A stretch of 64,000 nt of DNA. It comes from Dyella flava. GTDB lineage: Bacteria; Pseudomonadota; Gammaproteobacteria; Xanthomonadales; Rhodanobacteraceae. The stretch lies in NCBI RefSeq assembly GCF_016904955.1, contig NZ_JADIKE010000035.1, positions 248,001 through 312,000 of the forward strand, read 5' to 3'. The notes under the pieces were generated by a model. That model made no database searches. It was not told where the DNA came from and worked only from the letters and a program-made list of their open reading frames with translations. This document shows, in pieces, positions 35,513 through 45,208 of the stretch (position 1 is its first letter; every line of letters begins with the position of its first letter). A program made the translations under genes and the position numbers.

Positions 35513-36277
35513 GTGACAACTCCGTTAAGAGCCGCTTCGCGCCTGGCCATTGTGACAGGCGGTATCGGCGGCATCGGCACTGAAATCTGCCTGCGGTTGG
35601 CGGACGCCGGACGCCAGGTCATCGCCGTCGACCTGGCCACGCGAGGCGAGCGTATCGAAGCCTTTCTCGAGCAGGTTTCCCCCTACCGCGGCGCCATTCG
35701 TTTCGAACCCTGCGATGTCAGCGACTTCAAGGCCTGCAGCGGCCTGATCGAACACATCGAGCGCAGCATCGGCCATCCCGACATCCTGGTGAATGCCGCC
35801 GGCATCACGCGCGATACCAGCCTGCGCAAGATGGACCCGCAACACTGGCACGACCTGATGCGCGTCAATCTCGATGGCGTGTTCAACATGTGCCGCCAGG
35901 TGGTCGAGGGCATGACCTCGCGCAGTTTTGGCCGCATCGTCAACCTCAGCTCGGTAAACGGCCAGACCGGTCAATTCGGCCAGACCAACTACTCCGCCGC
36001 CAAGGCCGGCGTACATGGTTTCAGCATGGCGCTGGCGCGGGAGACCGCGCGCAAAGGCGTCACCGTCAACACGGTCTCTCCCGGCTACTGCGACACGCCG
36101 ATGGTGGCCGCCGTGCCCCACGAGATCCGCCAGCAGATCATTGCCGACATCCCGGTGGGCCGACTGGGCACGCCGTCGGATATCGCCCGTGCCGTGATCT
36201 TTCTCACGGCGGATGATGCCAGCTACATCACCGGCGCCAACCTGCCGGTGAATGGCGGGTATTTCATGAGTTTCTGA
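35513..36277 (+). CDS. phbB: Acetoacetyl-CoA reductase (PhbB-like SDR)
   Basis: A GTG at 35513 with GGAGAG six nt upstream gives 254 residues; an ATG at 35495 is an alternative. The Rossmann motif is VTGGIGGIG. The Ser-Tyr-Lys triad lies in NLSSVNGQTGQFGQTNYSAAKAG, a stretch nearly diagnostic of NADPH-dependent acetoacetyl-CoA reductases. FabG-like enzymes share the fold, but the GQxGQFGQTNY segment favours PhbB. Placement behind phaR supports a role in polyhydroxybutyrate formation. Confidence 0.85.
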   Translation: MTTPLRAASRLAIVTGGIGGIGTEICLRLADAGRQVIAVDLATRGERIEAFLEQVSPYRGAIRFEPCDVSDFKACSGLIEHIERSIGHPDILVNAAGITRDTSLRKMDPQHWHDLMRVNLDGVFNMCRQVVEGMTSRSFGRIVNLSSVNGQTGQFGQTNYSAAKAGVHGFSMALARETARKGVTVNTVSPGYCDTPMVAAVPHEIRQQIIADIPVGRLGTPSDIARAVIFLTADDASYITGANLPVNGGYFMSF

Positions 36278-36364
36278 GCGCGCCTCACCGTCACTCCAAG
36301 CGCAACCCTTGCAGTCCAAGCCCAGTTGCGGAACAGTGATCAACTTCCTCCCACGGGCTGCAGC

Positions 36365-37735
36365 ATGACTCGGCAAGCTATCACCCTGATCGGCGGCGGT
36401 TTGGTCGGCGCCCTGCTCGCCCAACTGCTGGCCAGGCGTGGTTTTGAGGTCGACGTCTTCGAGAAGCGCCCCGACCCGCGCCAAGTCGGTTTTGTCGGCG
36501 GCCGCTCGATCAACCTCGCCCTCGCCGAGCGTGGCTTGCAGGCGCTGCGCACCGCCGGACTGTCCGACGATGTGCTGCCGCGCGCGGTGATGATGCGCGG
36601 CCGGATGGTGCACCCGCTCGAAGGTACGTCCGGTTTGCAGCGTTATGGCGTGGACGACAGCGAAGTGATCTGGTCGGTGTCGCGCGGCGGCCTGAACATG
36701 CTGCTGCTGGATGCCGCCGAGGCTGCCGGCGTCAGGCTGCATTTCGGCCAGTCGCTGGTCAACGCCGATCTTGATGCGCGGCGCATGGTGCTCGCTGATG
36801 AAGAGGGCACGATGCGTCCGCACGACGCACCGGTGCTGATCGGCGCCGATGGCGCAGGCTCGGCCCTGCGCACGGTCATGGACCACTATCGGCCGCTGGG
36901 CATCCGCGTCGAGCCGCTGGGCCATGGCTACAAGGAACTGGAAATTCCGCCCGCAGCAGGCGCCAACCGGTTTGCGATCGAACCGAACGCGCTGCATATC
37001 TGGCCGCGCGGCGGCTACATGTGCATAGCGTTGCCAAACACCGAAGGCAGTTTCACGGTCACCCTGTTCCTCCCGGCGCAAGGCCCGCACCCGAGCTTCG
37101 ACACCGTGCCCGATTCTGCCGCTGCGGCAGCCTTCTTCCGCCAAGATTTCCCCGACCTGTTGCCGCTGATCCCGCGCTTTGCCGAGGACTACGACAGCCA
37201 CCCGGTCGGCGGCCTGTCCACGCTCTATCTCGACCGCTGGCATATCGACGGCCGCGCGCTGCTGATTGGTGATGCGGCGCATGCCATCGTGCCGTTCCAC
37301 GGCCAGGGCATGAATTGCGGTTTCGAAGACACCGTGGTGCTCGCCGACCTGCTGGCCGAGTCCGGACGCGATACCGGCGATGCCTTCGCCGAGTTCCAGC
37401 GCATCCGCCAACCCAACGCCAACGCCATTGCCGCGATGGCGGTGGAGAACTACATCGAGATGCGCGATTCGGTCGCCGATCCGCGCTATCTCGCCAAACG
37501 CGAGCTGGGGGCGCGGCTCGCCGAACGTGCGCCCAAACACTTCATGGCACGTTATCGCATGGTCACGTTTACGCACCTGCCCTACGCCTATGCGTATGAA
37601 CGCGGCCGCGCCCAGGACCAACTCCTCGAACAATTGCTGCGTGGTTCGACCAGCGCCAACGACGTGCAACTCGATGCCGCCGTCAACACGCTGCAGGCTA
37701 CGCTGCCCCCGCTACCCCAATTACGCCATGGATAA
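36365..37735 (+). CDS. kmo: Kynurenine 3-monooxygenase
   Basis: A 456-residue FAD monooxygenase (start 36365, MTRQAITLIGGGLVG). The dinucleotide motif GGGLVGALLAQLLARRG, the KMO-type GRSINLALAERGLQAL segment and FAD-binding LLIGDAAHAIVPFHGQGMNCGFEDT are intact. A C-terminal hydrophobic, basic part is present as in the family. It hydroxylates L-kynurenine in tryptophan breakdown or eukaryote-type NAD synthesis. Other pathway genes (kynureninase, haao) are not in this window. Confidence 0.94.
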   Translation: MTRQAITLIGGGLVGALLAQLLARRGFEVDVFEKRPDPRQVGFVGGRSINLALAERGLQALRTAGLSDDVLPRAVMMRGRMVHPLEGTSGLQRYGVDDSEVIWSVSRGGLNMLLLDAAEAAGVRLHFGQSLVNADLDARRMVLADEEGTMRPHDAPVLIGADGAGSALRTVMDHYRPLGIRVEPLGHGYKELEIPPAAGANRFAIEPNALHIWPRGGYMCIALPNTEGSFTVTLFLPAQGPHPSFDTVPDSAAAAAFFRQDFPDLLPLIPRFAEDYDSHPVGGLSTLYLDRWHIDGRALLIGDAAHAIVPFHGQGMNCGFEDTVVLADLLAESGRDTGDAFAEFQRIRQPNANAIAAMAVENYIEMRDSVADPRYLAKRELGARLAERAPKHFMARYRMVTFTHLPYAYAYERGRAQDQLLEQLLRGSTSANDVQLDAAVNTLQATLPPLPQLRHG

Positions 37736-38162
37736 CTCACTGATCGACACCTATCGGACCACCGACTACCGCGTGCGACTCGCACAAGGCGGGTGGGTTT
37801 CCATCCAGGTGGATGCTGCACTGCCAGCGTCATTGCATTCGCTTATCGGCGAACGCAACTGGGCCTTCATTACCGCCTGGAACCCCGGCTCGCAGGCACA
37901 ACCGCTGGCCCAGAACCGCGCCGCGCAGCAAGCCCTGCTGATCGCCCTGCGCAAGCTGCCACGAACCACCTGCATACGTCCCGGCCTCGGCGTCGGCGAC
38001 GCCTGGCGTGAAGCCAGTCTTTTCGTGGTCGGCCCCAGCCTTGCCGATATCGACGAGCTGGCGCAGCAATTCCAGCAGAACGCCTATGTGCACGGTCTTG
38101 GCCATGGTTATGCGCGCCTGCGCCTGAGCAGCGACAGACCGCCGCATGCACAAGCTGGATAG
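37728..38162 (+). CDS. DUF3293 domain-containing protein
   Basis: A 144-residue cytoplasmic protein whose ATG overlaps the kmo stop by 8 nt. The pattern FITAWNPGSQAQPLAQNRAAQQAL and GLGVGDAWREASLFVVG is that of DUF3293, a small family of unknown function. Translational coupling to kmo is clear, but a biochemical link to kynurenine metabolism is not established. Confidence 0.8.
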   Translation: MDNSLIDTYRTTDYRVRLAQGGWVSIQVDAALPASLHSLIGERNWAFITAWNPGSQAQPLAQNRAAQQALLIALRKLPRTTCIRPGLGVGDAWREASLFVVGPSLADIDELAQQFQQNAYVHGLGHGYARLRLSSDRPPHAQAG

Positions 38163-38177
38163 GCCCAATTCCCGATA

Positions 38178-38822
38178 ATGCCTGGAATGAGTGCCAGCCC
38201 TTCCGCTACGCCACTGCTAGAGGCCCGCGCCCTGAGCTTTCACCGTCAGGACGAGCCCGTGTTCGGGCCGCTGGATTTCTGTCTCGACGCCGGCGAACTC
38301 ACCCTGATCGAAGGCGACAACGGCAGCGGCAAGACCACCTTGATGCGCATCCTCACCGGTTTGCTGCACCCGGAGGAAGGCGAATTGTTCTGGCGCGGCC
38401 AGCCGCTGACCTGGGATCGATGCAGCGGCGAAGTGGTGTTTCTCGGTCACCAGCTGGGACTGAAGGCCGAACTCAGTCCGCGCGAAAACCTGCGCTTTGC
38501 GATCGGGCTGCACGGCCACCGCGAACACAGCCACATCGACGACGCGCTTGCCCGGGTTGGCCTGGCCGGTTACGAAGAAGAACCGGTGCGCAAGCTTTCT
38601 GCGGGGCAGAAAAAGCGCGTCGCGCTCGCTCGCCTGCTGCTGATCCCGGCCGCCCTCTGGCTGCTGGATGAGCCCTACGCCAATCTGGATCGCACCGGCA
38701 TTGAACTGGTCAATGGCCTGCTGGAAGCGCATATCGCGCACGGCGGCGCGGCCCTGGTCACCAGTCACGGCGCCGTGCAATTCCACGGTGGCGAGCCGCA
38801 ACGGATCCGTCTGCATGACTGA
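38178..38822 (+). CDS. ccmA: Heme exporter ATP-binding protein CcmA
   Basis: A 214-residue ABC ATPase (a second ATG at 38187 is also possible). Walker A EGDNGSGKTTLMRIL, signature LSAGQKKRVALARLL and Walker B LWLLDEPYANLD are intact. CcmAB with CcmC-CcmD drives release of holo-CcmE in System I cytochrome c maturation. It overlaps ccmB by 8 nt. Confidence 0.95.
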   Translation: MPGMSASPSATPLLEARALSFHRQDEPVFGPLDFCLDAGELTLIEGDNGSGKTTLMRILTGLLHPEEGELFWRGQPLTWDRCSGEVVFLGHQLGLKAELSPRENLRFAIGLHGHREHSHIDDALARVGLAGYEEEPVRKLSAGQKKRVALARLLLIPAALWLLDEPYANLDRTGIELVNGLLEAHIAHGGAALVTSHGAVQFHGGEPQRIRLHD

Positions 38823-39510
38823 TACGCGGCGTCCGGGCCTGGGTCATGCCTGCATGGCTGTACTACGTCGCGATCTCACCCTAGCCTGGCGCCAGCGCGG
38901 CGACATGGTGCTGCCGGTGCTGTATGCGCTGATCGTCACCTCGCTGTTTCCGTTTGCATTGGGTCCGGAAGAAGCCTTGCTGCGCCGCATTGCCGCAGGC
39001 GCCGTGCTGGTCACGGTGCTGTTGGCGATGCTGCTGGCACTCGATGCGATGTTCCGCAGCGATATCGAAGACGGCTCGCTGGAACAGCTGATGCTCGCCC
39101 CGCAACCGCTGGCGCTGATGCTGGGCATGAAAATCCTGGCGCATTGGCTGGCAACCGCCGTACCGCTGATCGTGATCGCGCCGCTGCTGGCCGGCATGCT
39201 GCACCTGCCGCCACCGGTCATACCCGTACTACTGCTGGCCCTGCTGCTGGCGACGCCGCTGCTCAGCCTGCTTGGCGGCGTGCTGGTCGCGCTGACGGCG
39301 GGGACAAGACGCTCTGGTATGCTCCTTGCGCTGATGCTGCTGCCGCTGTGCGTGCCGGTGGTGATCTTTGCCGCCGGGGCTCTGGCAGCCGCCCAAGAGG
39401 GGCTGCCGTGGATCGCCCCCATCGCATGGTTAGGCGCCGCCCTGGTCTTGGCTGTCGTGCTTGCCCCGCTGGCTTGCGCGGCCGCACTTCGTATTGCGCT
39501 GGACTCATGA
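38815..39510 (+). CDS. ccmB: Heme exporter membrane protein CcmB
   Basis: The ATG at 38815 lies inside the end of ccmA. The 231-residue product has six predicted helices, beginning with the soluble RRDLTLAWRQRGD stretch and the FPFALGPEE loop typical of CcmB. It forms the membrane part of the CcmAB ABC complex. A 210-nt gap separates it from ccmC. Confidence 0.94.
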   Translation: MTDTRRPGLGHACMAVLRRDLTLAWRQRGDMVLPVLYALIVTSLFPFALGPEEALLRRIAAGAVLVTVLLAMLLALDAMFRSDIEDGSLEQLMLAPQPLALMLGMKILAHWLATAVPLIVIAPLLAGMLHLPPPVIPVLLLALLLATPLLSLLGGVLVALTAGTRRSGMLLALMLLPLCVPVVIFAAGALAAAQEGLPWIAPIAWLGAALVLAVVLAPLACAAALRIALDS

Positions 39511-39720
39511 GGAACGATCCATGTCCGTGTATCGCCCGCATCGTGCCTGCATCACCTTATGACAGCCGCAAAGCTGCAACCTTCCGTGCCGAATGTGCGA
39601 CACACGGGTTTGTGGCGTCGCCGCTCCTTGTATCGGCATACACTCCCTATCTGCTGCGCCGGTGCTCGCGTCACGCGCTGCCTGCGCGGGCTAGACGGTC
39701 ACCTGGATTAAGCCGCTGAT
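39511..39720. other. Intergenic gap inside the ccm cluster
   Basis: A 210-nt spacer breaks an otherwise tightly overlapping operon. Only a 13-codon frame (from about 39521) and short GC-rich repeats are visible. It may hold an internal promoter for ccmC onwards; no clear -35/-10 pair stands out. Confidence 0.4.
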
Positions 39721-40479
39721 ATGGCCAACTGGATCCCACTGTGGTTGCACAAATTGAGCTCGCCACCGGTGTTCTACCGCTTCGCCGGTACGCTGCGGCC
39801 GTGGGCCATCGCGCTGGCGCTGGTGCTCGGCATCGTCGCCATGTATGGCGGCCTGGTGTTGGCTCCGCCGGATTATCAGCAAGGCAATGACTACCGCATC
39901 ATCTTCATCCACGTACCCAGTGCGTGGATGAGCCTGTTCATCTACGCCGTCATGGGCATCGCTGCGTTCATCGCACTGGTCTGGCGCATCAAGCTGGCCG
40001 AAGTGGTGGCGATGGCGTCGGCGCCGATCGGCGCCGCCTTTACCTTCATCACGCTGGTGACCGGATCACTGTGGGGCGCGCGCATGTGGGGCACCTGGTG
40101 GACCTGGGATGCACGACTCACCTCGGAACTCGTGCTGCTGTTCCTGTACCTGGGCGTCATCGCGCTGTATCACTCCTTCGAAGACCGCCGGCAAGGTGCA
40201 CGCACCGCCGGCTTCCTTGCGCTGATCGGTGTCGTCAACGTGCCGATCGTGCATTTCTCGGTGAACTGGTGGAACACCCTGCACCAGGGCTCGACCATTC
40301 GCCTGCTCGGTCCGTCGACGATCGCGTCATCGATGCTCTGGCCGCTGCTGACCATGATGGCGGCCACCAAGTTTTATTACTTCGCCAGCCTGTTCGGCCG
40401 CGTGCGCGCCGATCTGCTGGCGCTGGAAAGCGGCAAGGACTGGGTGCGCCAGATTGCCGAGAACGAGGTGCGCCGATGA
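39721..40479 (+). CDS. ccmC: Heme handling protein CcmC
   Basis: A 252-residue, six-helix protein. The tryptophan-rich WWD motif reads MWGTWWTWDARLTSELVLLF, and the flanking His residues in IFIHVPSAW and FSVNWWNTLHQG are the external heme ligands of the family. CcmC loads heme on CcmE in the periplasm. ATGA overlap with ccmD. Confidence 0.96.
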   Translation: MANWIPLWLHKLSSPPVFYRFAGTLRPWAIALALVLGIVAMYGGLVLAPPDYQQGNDYRIIFIHVPSAWMSLFIYAVMGIAAFIALVWRIKLAEVVAMASAPIGAAFTFITLVTGSLWGARMWGTWWTWDARLTSELVLLFLYLGVIALYHSFEDRRQGARTAGFLALIGVVNVPIVHFSVNWWNTLHQGSTIRLLGPSTIASSMLWPLLTMMAATKFYYFASLFGRVRADLLALESGKDWVRQIAENEVRR

Positions 40480-40685
40480 GCGGTTCGCTGCAATCGTTCT
40501 TCGCCATGGGCGGTTATGCCGCCTATGTGTGGCCGGCGTACGGCGTGTTCTTTACGGTGCTGCTGATCGACTGGCTGGCCCCGCAATTCCGCCGCCGCCG
40601 ATTGCTGCGCGACCTGCGCGGGCGCATGGCGCGCCAGAACGCACGCAACGAACGCACTGGCCGAAAATCCACGGCATCGACCTGA
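40476..40685 (+). CDS. ccmD: Heme exporter small protein CcmD
   Basis: A 69-residue one-helix protein: [16 protein letters not shown] is the CcmD signature, followed by the membrane segment and an Arg-rich cytoplasmic tail. It helps release holo-CcmE from CcmABC. It is 4 nt overlapped with ccmC and precedes ccmE by 25 nt. Confidence 0.92.
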   Translation: MSGSLQSFFAMGGYAAYVWPAYGVFFTVLLIDWLAPQFRRRRLLRDLRGRMARQNARNERTGRKSTAST

Positions 40686-40710
40686 GCGACTGGAAACCTG
40701 TAAAGCAACC

Positions 40711-41181
40711 ATGAATCCCACGCGCCAACGCCGACTCACCATCATCATTGCCGTACTTGCCGCCGTAATCATTGCCTCGGCGCTGACCGTGTATGCCCTG
40801 CAGCAAAACATGAGTTACCTGTTCACGCCGAGCCAGGTGCAGGCCGGTGATGCAACGAGCTACAAAACATTCCGGCTCGGCGGCATGGTGAAACAAGGCT
40901 CGATCGAGCGCAGCAATGATTCGCTGAAGGTCACCTTCACCGTCGTCGATGCCGCCGGCGCGATGCCCGTGGAATACACCGGCATCCTGCCCGACCTGTT
41001 CCGCGAGAACCAATCGGTGATCGCGACCGGCCATATGGCCGGCGCCCGTTTCGTCGCGACCGAAGTGCTGGCCAAGCACGATGAAACCTACATGCCCAAA
41101 GAGCTGAAGGACGCGATGGCCAAGGCCCACGCGGGCAAGCACATCGATGAAAGCGCCAACCAGGACAAGCAGCAACTATGA
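40711..41181 (+). CDS. ccmE: Cytochrome c maturation heme chaperone CcmE
   Basis: A 156-residue protein with an N-terminal membrane anchor and an OB-fold domain. The heme-binding motif H-x3-Y is present in [13 protein letters not shown], whose His forms the covalent bond to heme. [20 protein letters not shown] is the usual strand region. ATGA overlap with ccmF. Confidence 0.96.
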   Translation: MNPTRQRRLTIIIAVLAAVIIASALTVYALQQNMSYLFTPSQVQAGDATSYKTFRLGGMVKQGSIERSNDSLKVTFTVVDAAGAMPVEYTGILPDLFRENQSVIATGHMAGARFVATEVLAKHDETYMPKELKDAMAKAHAGKHIDESANQDKQQL

Positions 41182-43151
41182 CACCTGAACTCGGCCAACT
41201 CGCGTTGATCCTGGCGCTGATGCTGGCGCTGGCGCAAAGCATCCTGCCGCTGGTCGGCGCCTGGCGCGGCAACCGCGCGCTGATGGCGGTGGCACGGCCG
41301 GCCGCTACCGGGCAGGCGGTGTTCGTCGCGCTGGCCTTTGTCATCCTGGTGTGGGCGTTCCTGCATTTCGATTTTTCGGTGCAGTACGTCGCGGACAATT
41401 CCAACCTGCAACTGCCGTGGTACTACCGCATTGCCGCCGTGTGGGGCGCACACGAAGGTTCGATGTTGCTGTGGGTGCTGATCCTCAATGTGTGGACGGT
41501 GGCGCTGGCCTTGCTGAGCCGGCAATTGCCGGAAGTATTTTTGTCGCGCGTGCTCAGTGTGCTCGGCATCATCTCGGTCGGCTTCCTCTGCTTCATCCTG
41601 TTTACCTCCAATCCATTCGGCCGCCTGCTGCCGATGCCGCCTGACGGCGCGGATCTGAATCCGGTGCTGCAAGATCCGGGCATGACCTTCCACCCGCCCG
41701 TGCTGTACATGGGTTACGTGGGTTTCTCGGTAGCGTTTGCGTTTTCCATTGCCGCCTTGCTCGGCGGTTCGATGGAACAGGCGTGGGTGCGCTGGGCGCG
41801 GCCATGGACCAACGCGGCCTGGGGTTTTCTTTCCTGCGGCATCGTCGCCGGTAGCTGGTGGGCCTATGCGGAACTGGGCTGGGGCGGCTGGTGGTTCTGG
41901 GACCCGGTGGAAAACGCCAGCTTCATGCCGTGGCTGGTCGGTGTCGCGCTGATTCACGCGCAAGCCGTCACCGAGAAACGCGGCTCGCTGCGCGCCTGGA
42001 CCATCCTGCTTTCGCTGTTCGCGTTCTCGCTATCGTTGCTGGGCACCTTCCTGGTGCGCTCGGGCATTCTTACTTCGGTGCATGCGTTTGCGTCGGATCC
42101 ACGTCGCGGCACGTTTATTCTTTGCTTCCTCGCCGTCGTGGTGGGCGGGTCGCTGCTGCTGTATGCGTTGCGCGCGCCGAAGGTCGCCGGCGGCAAGGCC
42201 TTTGCCCTGATTTCACGTGAAAGCGCGATCCTGATCGGCAACCTGATGTTCACCGTGGCCGCGGCGATGGTGCTGCTCGGCACGCTGTTCCCGCTGCTCG
42301 GCGACGCCTTGAACATGGGCAAGATCTCGGTGGGCCCGCCCTATTTCGGCCTGCTGTTTCCGTTGCTGATGTCGCCGGTGGTGCTGCTGCTGCCCTTCGG
42401 CCCGTATCTGCGCTGGGGCAACAGCGATGTACCGGTGCTCAAGCAGGTCCTGGTGCGCGCCGGCATCGCGGCCGCGGCTTGCGCCGTGCTGGCGGCATTC
42501 TTCGTGCAGGGACAACTCAAGGCCATTGCCGGTGTCGCCACCGCGGTGTGGGTGGGCGTCGGCGTGGTGTTGTATGTGATCAAGCGCTGGCGCGAGATGC
42601 CGCCTGGCCGCCGCTATCCGGCCGAGATGGCCGGCATGCTGCTGGCGCATGTCGGCGTGGCGATCTTCTTGATCGGCGTGCTGTTGTCCGAATCGCTTAG
42701 CGTGACGCGCGATGTACGCATGGCGCCAGGACAAGTCGCCGTCGTCGGCGGTTACGAATTCCGCTTTGATGGCGTCACGCAAACCGTCGGCCCGAATTGG
42801 CACGCCGAACAAGGCGTGGTCACCGTGACGCGCAACGGCGCGGCGGTGGCCGTGATGCATCCGCAGAAACGCACTTACGCGCACGAGCAGGTGCAGACCG
42901 AGTCATCGGTCGACCCCGGCATCACCCGCGACCTGTACGTCGCGCTGGGCGAGCCGATGGATCCGAGCCACATCGAAGGCGCCTGGGCGCTGCGCCTGTA
43001 TACCAAGCCGTTTATCCGCTGGATCTGGGGTGGCGGCCTGTTCATGATGCTGGGCGGTTTTGTCAGCGCAGCGGATCGCCGCTTCCGCGTGAAGCGTGAG
43101 GCCGATGCCCCGCAGACCATCGCCACGCCGGTGCAGGAGTCACAGGCATGA
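41178..43151 (+). CDS. ccmF: Cytochrome c heme lyase subunit CcmF
   Basis: A 657-residue multi-helix protein. The WWD domain reads [35 protein letters not shown] and [13 protein letters not shown] carry conserved His residues. It joins heme from CcmE to apocytochrome c together with CcmH/I. ATGA overlap with the thioredoxin-like gene. Confidence 0.97.
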   Translation: MTPELGQLALILALMLALAQSILPLVGAWRGNRALMAVARPAATGQAVFVALAFVILVWAFLHFDFSVQYVADNSNLQLPWYYRIAAVWGAHEGSMLLWVLILNVWTVALALLSRQLPEVFLSRVLSVLGIISVGFLCFILFTSNPFGRLLPMPPDGADLNPVLQDPGMTFHPPVLYMGYVGFSVAFAFSIAALLGGSMEQAWVRWARPWTNAAWGFLSCGIVAGSWWAYAELGWGGWWFWDPVENASFMPWLVGVALIHAQAVTEKRGSLRAWTILLSLFAFSLSLLGTFLVRSGILTSVHAFASDPRRGTFILCFLAVVVGGSLLLYALRAPKVAGGKAFALISRESAILIGNLMFTVAAAMVLLGTLFPLLGDALNMGKISVGPPYFGLLFPLLMSPVVLLLPFGPYLRWGNSDVPVLKQVLVRAGIAAAACAVLAAFFVQGQLKAIAGVATAVWVGVGVVLYVIKRWREMPPGRRYPAEMAGMLLAHVGVAIFLIGVLLSESLSVTRDVRMAPGQVAVVGGYEFRFDGVTQTVGPNWHAEQGVVTVTRNGAAVAVMHPQKRTYAHEQVQTESSVDPGITRDLYVALGEPMDPSHIEGAWALRLYTKPFIRWIWGGGLFMMLGGFVSAADRRFRVKREADAPQTIATPVQESQA

Positions 43152-43690
43152 GCCGGCTGTTGCCCTTTTTCGCTTTCGTATTGCTGGCCGCCCTGCTCGG
43201 CTTTGGTATCTGGTGGAACAGCTCGCACGATCCCACCGCCGTCCCCTCGCCGCTGATCAACAAACCCGCACCGTCGTTTGCGCTGCCGATGCTGGATCAA
43301 CCCACGCACTCGGTGAGCAAGGAGTCGATGCTGGGCAAGCCCTACCTGGTGAATGTGTTCGCCAGCTGGTGCTTCGCCTGTGGTGAAGAGCATCCGGTGC
43401 TGATGGCCGAATCCAAAAGCCTGGGCATTCCGGTGATCGGCTACGACTACAAGGATGATCCCAACGACGCGAAAGCGTGGCTGGCGCAGCACGGCAATCC
43501 CTATGACACGGTGATCACCGACGAATCCGGTCATACCGCCATCGACTTCGGCGTGTATGGCGCGCCGGAAACCTTTTTGATCGACGGCAAAGGCGTGATC
43601 CGCTACAAGCGCATCGGCCCGCTGACGCCGGATGTCATCACGCAGCAGCTCAAGCCGGCGATCGCGGCGCTGGAAAAGGAAGCGCCGTGA
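43148..43690 (+). CDS. ccmG: Thiol:disulfide interchange protein CcmG/DsbE
   Basis: A 180-residue membrane-anchored thioredoxin-fold protein. The active site is WCFAC in VNVFASWCFACGEEHPVL, and the conserved Glu and GAPETFLID cis-Pro region follow. It keeps apocytochrome or CcmH cysteines reduced in the periplasm. It overlaps ccmH by 4 nt. Confidence 0.95.
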   Translation: MSRLLPFFAFVLLAALLGFGIWWNSSHDPTAVPSPLINKPAPSFALPMLDQPTHSVSKESMLGKPYLVNVFASWCFACGEEHPVLMAESKSLGIPVIGYDYKDDPNDAKAWLAQHGNPYDTVITDESGHTAIDFGVYGAPETFLIDGKGVIRYKRIGPLTPDVITQQLKPAIAALEKEAP

Positions 43691-44133
43691 TGAGCAAGGC
43701 TTTACGCGCCTGGCTGTTGCTTATGCTGATCGCCTTCACCGCCGTGGTATCGGCGCAGGCGATCGACCCCCTGCCGTTCCGCGATCACGCGGAAGAACTG
43801 CGCTTCCAGCACCTCACCAGCGAACTGCGCTGCCTGGTCTGCCAGGATGAAAACCTGGCCGACTCCAACGCCGACTTCGCGCGCGATCTGCGTCACAAGG
43901 TGTTCGAGCTGATGCAGCAAGGCAAAAGCGACGCCCAGATCAAGCAGTATCTGGTGGATCGCTACTCCGACTTCGTGCTTTACGACCCGCCGCTGAATAT
44001 CCGCACCTGGCTGCTGTGGTTCGGGCCACTGCTGATCCTGATCGCGGGCGGTTTCACCGTGGGCTACACCATCCGCAAGCGCAGCCGCGCCGGCACGCCT
44101 GCCGCACCGACCGACAATGGGGACGATTGGTGA
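43687..44133 (+). CDS. ccmH: Cytochrome c maturation protein CcmH
   Basis: A 148-residue protein with signal peptide, the redox motif LRCLVCQDENLADSNADFARDLR (LRCxxC) and a C-terminal helix (WLLWFGPLLILIAGGF). It passes disulfide exchange to apocytochrome c. Two adjacent ATGs (43687 and 43690) could start it. Confidence 0.95.
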   Translation: MMSKALRAWLLLMLIAFTAVVSAQAIDPLPFRDHAEELRFQHLTSELRCLVCQDENLADSNADFARDLRHKVFELMQQGKSDAQIKQYLVDRYSDFVLYDPPLNIRTWLLWFGPLLILIAGGFTVGYTIRKRSRAGTPAAPTDNGDDW

Positions 44134-45194
44134 AATCAGTTTTCTATCTAGCCGCCGCAGTGATGATCGCTGTGGCGTTGGCATTGCTGCTGCTCCCGTT
44201 GCTCAAGCATGGCCGGCAAGCGGGACGCCCGCGCAGCGTGTTCGTCGTGATGCTGCTTATCGCGCTGGTGCTGCCCGTCGGCACGGCGCTGCTGTATCTG
44301 AAAATCGGCACGCCTGCCACGCTGGATGGCGTGCAGACCCAGGCGCAGACGATCACCAACATCGACCAGGCGATGGCCGAATTGCATGCGCATCTGGCCA
44401 GCAACCCCAATGACGCACAAGGTTGGGGACTGCTCGCGCAAGCCGACATGCAGATGCAGAAACCCGATGAAGCGCGCGACGCCTTCGACCACGTGCTGAA
44501 ACTGACCCCCAACGACACCACCGCCATGGTGGGCTGGGCCGAGGCAAATGCCGCCGCGCGCGACGACCATGCCATCCAGGGCCGCGCCCGTGACTTGCTG
44601 CTACAGGCCCTCAAACTGGAGCCCAACAATCAGCGCGCCATGTGGCTGCTCGGCATCAGCGATTACCAGCAAGGCCAATACGCCGACGCCGCCGCCACCT
44701 GGCGCTTACTGCAACCGCAACTGCAACCCGGCTCCAGCGTGGCGCAGGCTGTGGCCCAACAGATCGCGCTGGCCGATGCGCGCGCCAGCGGGGCGCCTGC
44801 TTCAGCCGCGAGCAGCAGCCAGCCATCGTCGCCCGCCAACGCACCGGAACCTGCCTTGCGGGTGAAGGTCGCCCTGGCGCCGGCACTCAAGGCAAAACTT
44901 GCCGCAGGTGACACCGTGTTCGTCTACGCACGCGCGCAAAACGGTCCACCGATGCCGCTTGCCGTGGCGCGGCTGGATGCCCGCCAATTGCCGACCACGG
45001 TTATTCTCACCGACGCCATGAGCATGTTGCCGTCGATGAAGCTGTCGTCCATGCAACAGGTTTTTGTCGGCGCGCGCATCAGCCATAGCGGCGAAGCGGT
45101 CGCCCAGTCGGGGGATCTGGAAGGCGATGCCGGCGTCGTTGCAGTGGACAGCAAGACGCCGATCAAGATACTGATCGACAAAGTGCATCCCTAA
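44130..45194 (+). CDS. ccmI: TPR cytochrome c biogenesis protein CcmI
   Basis: A GTG start at 44130 overlaps the ccmH stop (GTGA) and gives 354 residues. Two N-terminal helices, tetratricopeptide repeats (around DAQGWGLLAQADMQMQKPDEARDAF-type segments, 95-200) and a C-terminal beta-rich periplasmic domain (VKVALAPALKAKLA to the end) are the CcmI layout. It presents the apocytochrome tail to CcmFH. It closes the ccm operon. Confidence 0.9.
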   Translation: MKSVFYLAAAVMIAVALALLLLPLLKHGRQAGRPRSVFVVMLLIALVLPVGTALLYLKIGTPATLDGVQTQAQTITNIDQAMAELHAHLASNPNDAQGWGLLAQADMQMQKPDEARDAFDHVLKLTPNDTTAMVGWAEANAAARDDHAIQGRARDLLLQALKLEPNNQRAMWLLGISDYQQGQYADAAATWRLLQPQLQPGSSVAQAVAQQIALADARASGAPASAASSSQPSSPANAPEPALRVKVALAPALKAKLAAGDTVFVYARAQNGPPMPLAVARLDARQLPTTVILTDAMSMLPSMKLSSMQQVFVGARISHSGEAVAQSGDLEGDAGVVAVDSKTPIKILIDKVHP

Positions 45195-45208
45195 GCAAAG
45201 GACTGGTC

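Noticed and set aside
36365-37669. 714-codon minus-strand frame across phbB and kmo
   Set aside because: It is the antisense shadow of G+C-rich genes on the plus strand; kmo and phbB motifs are intact and the frame shows no family.
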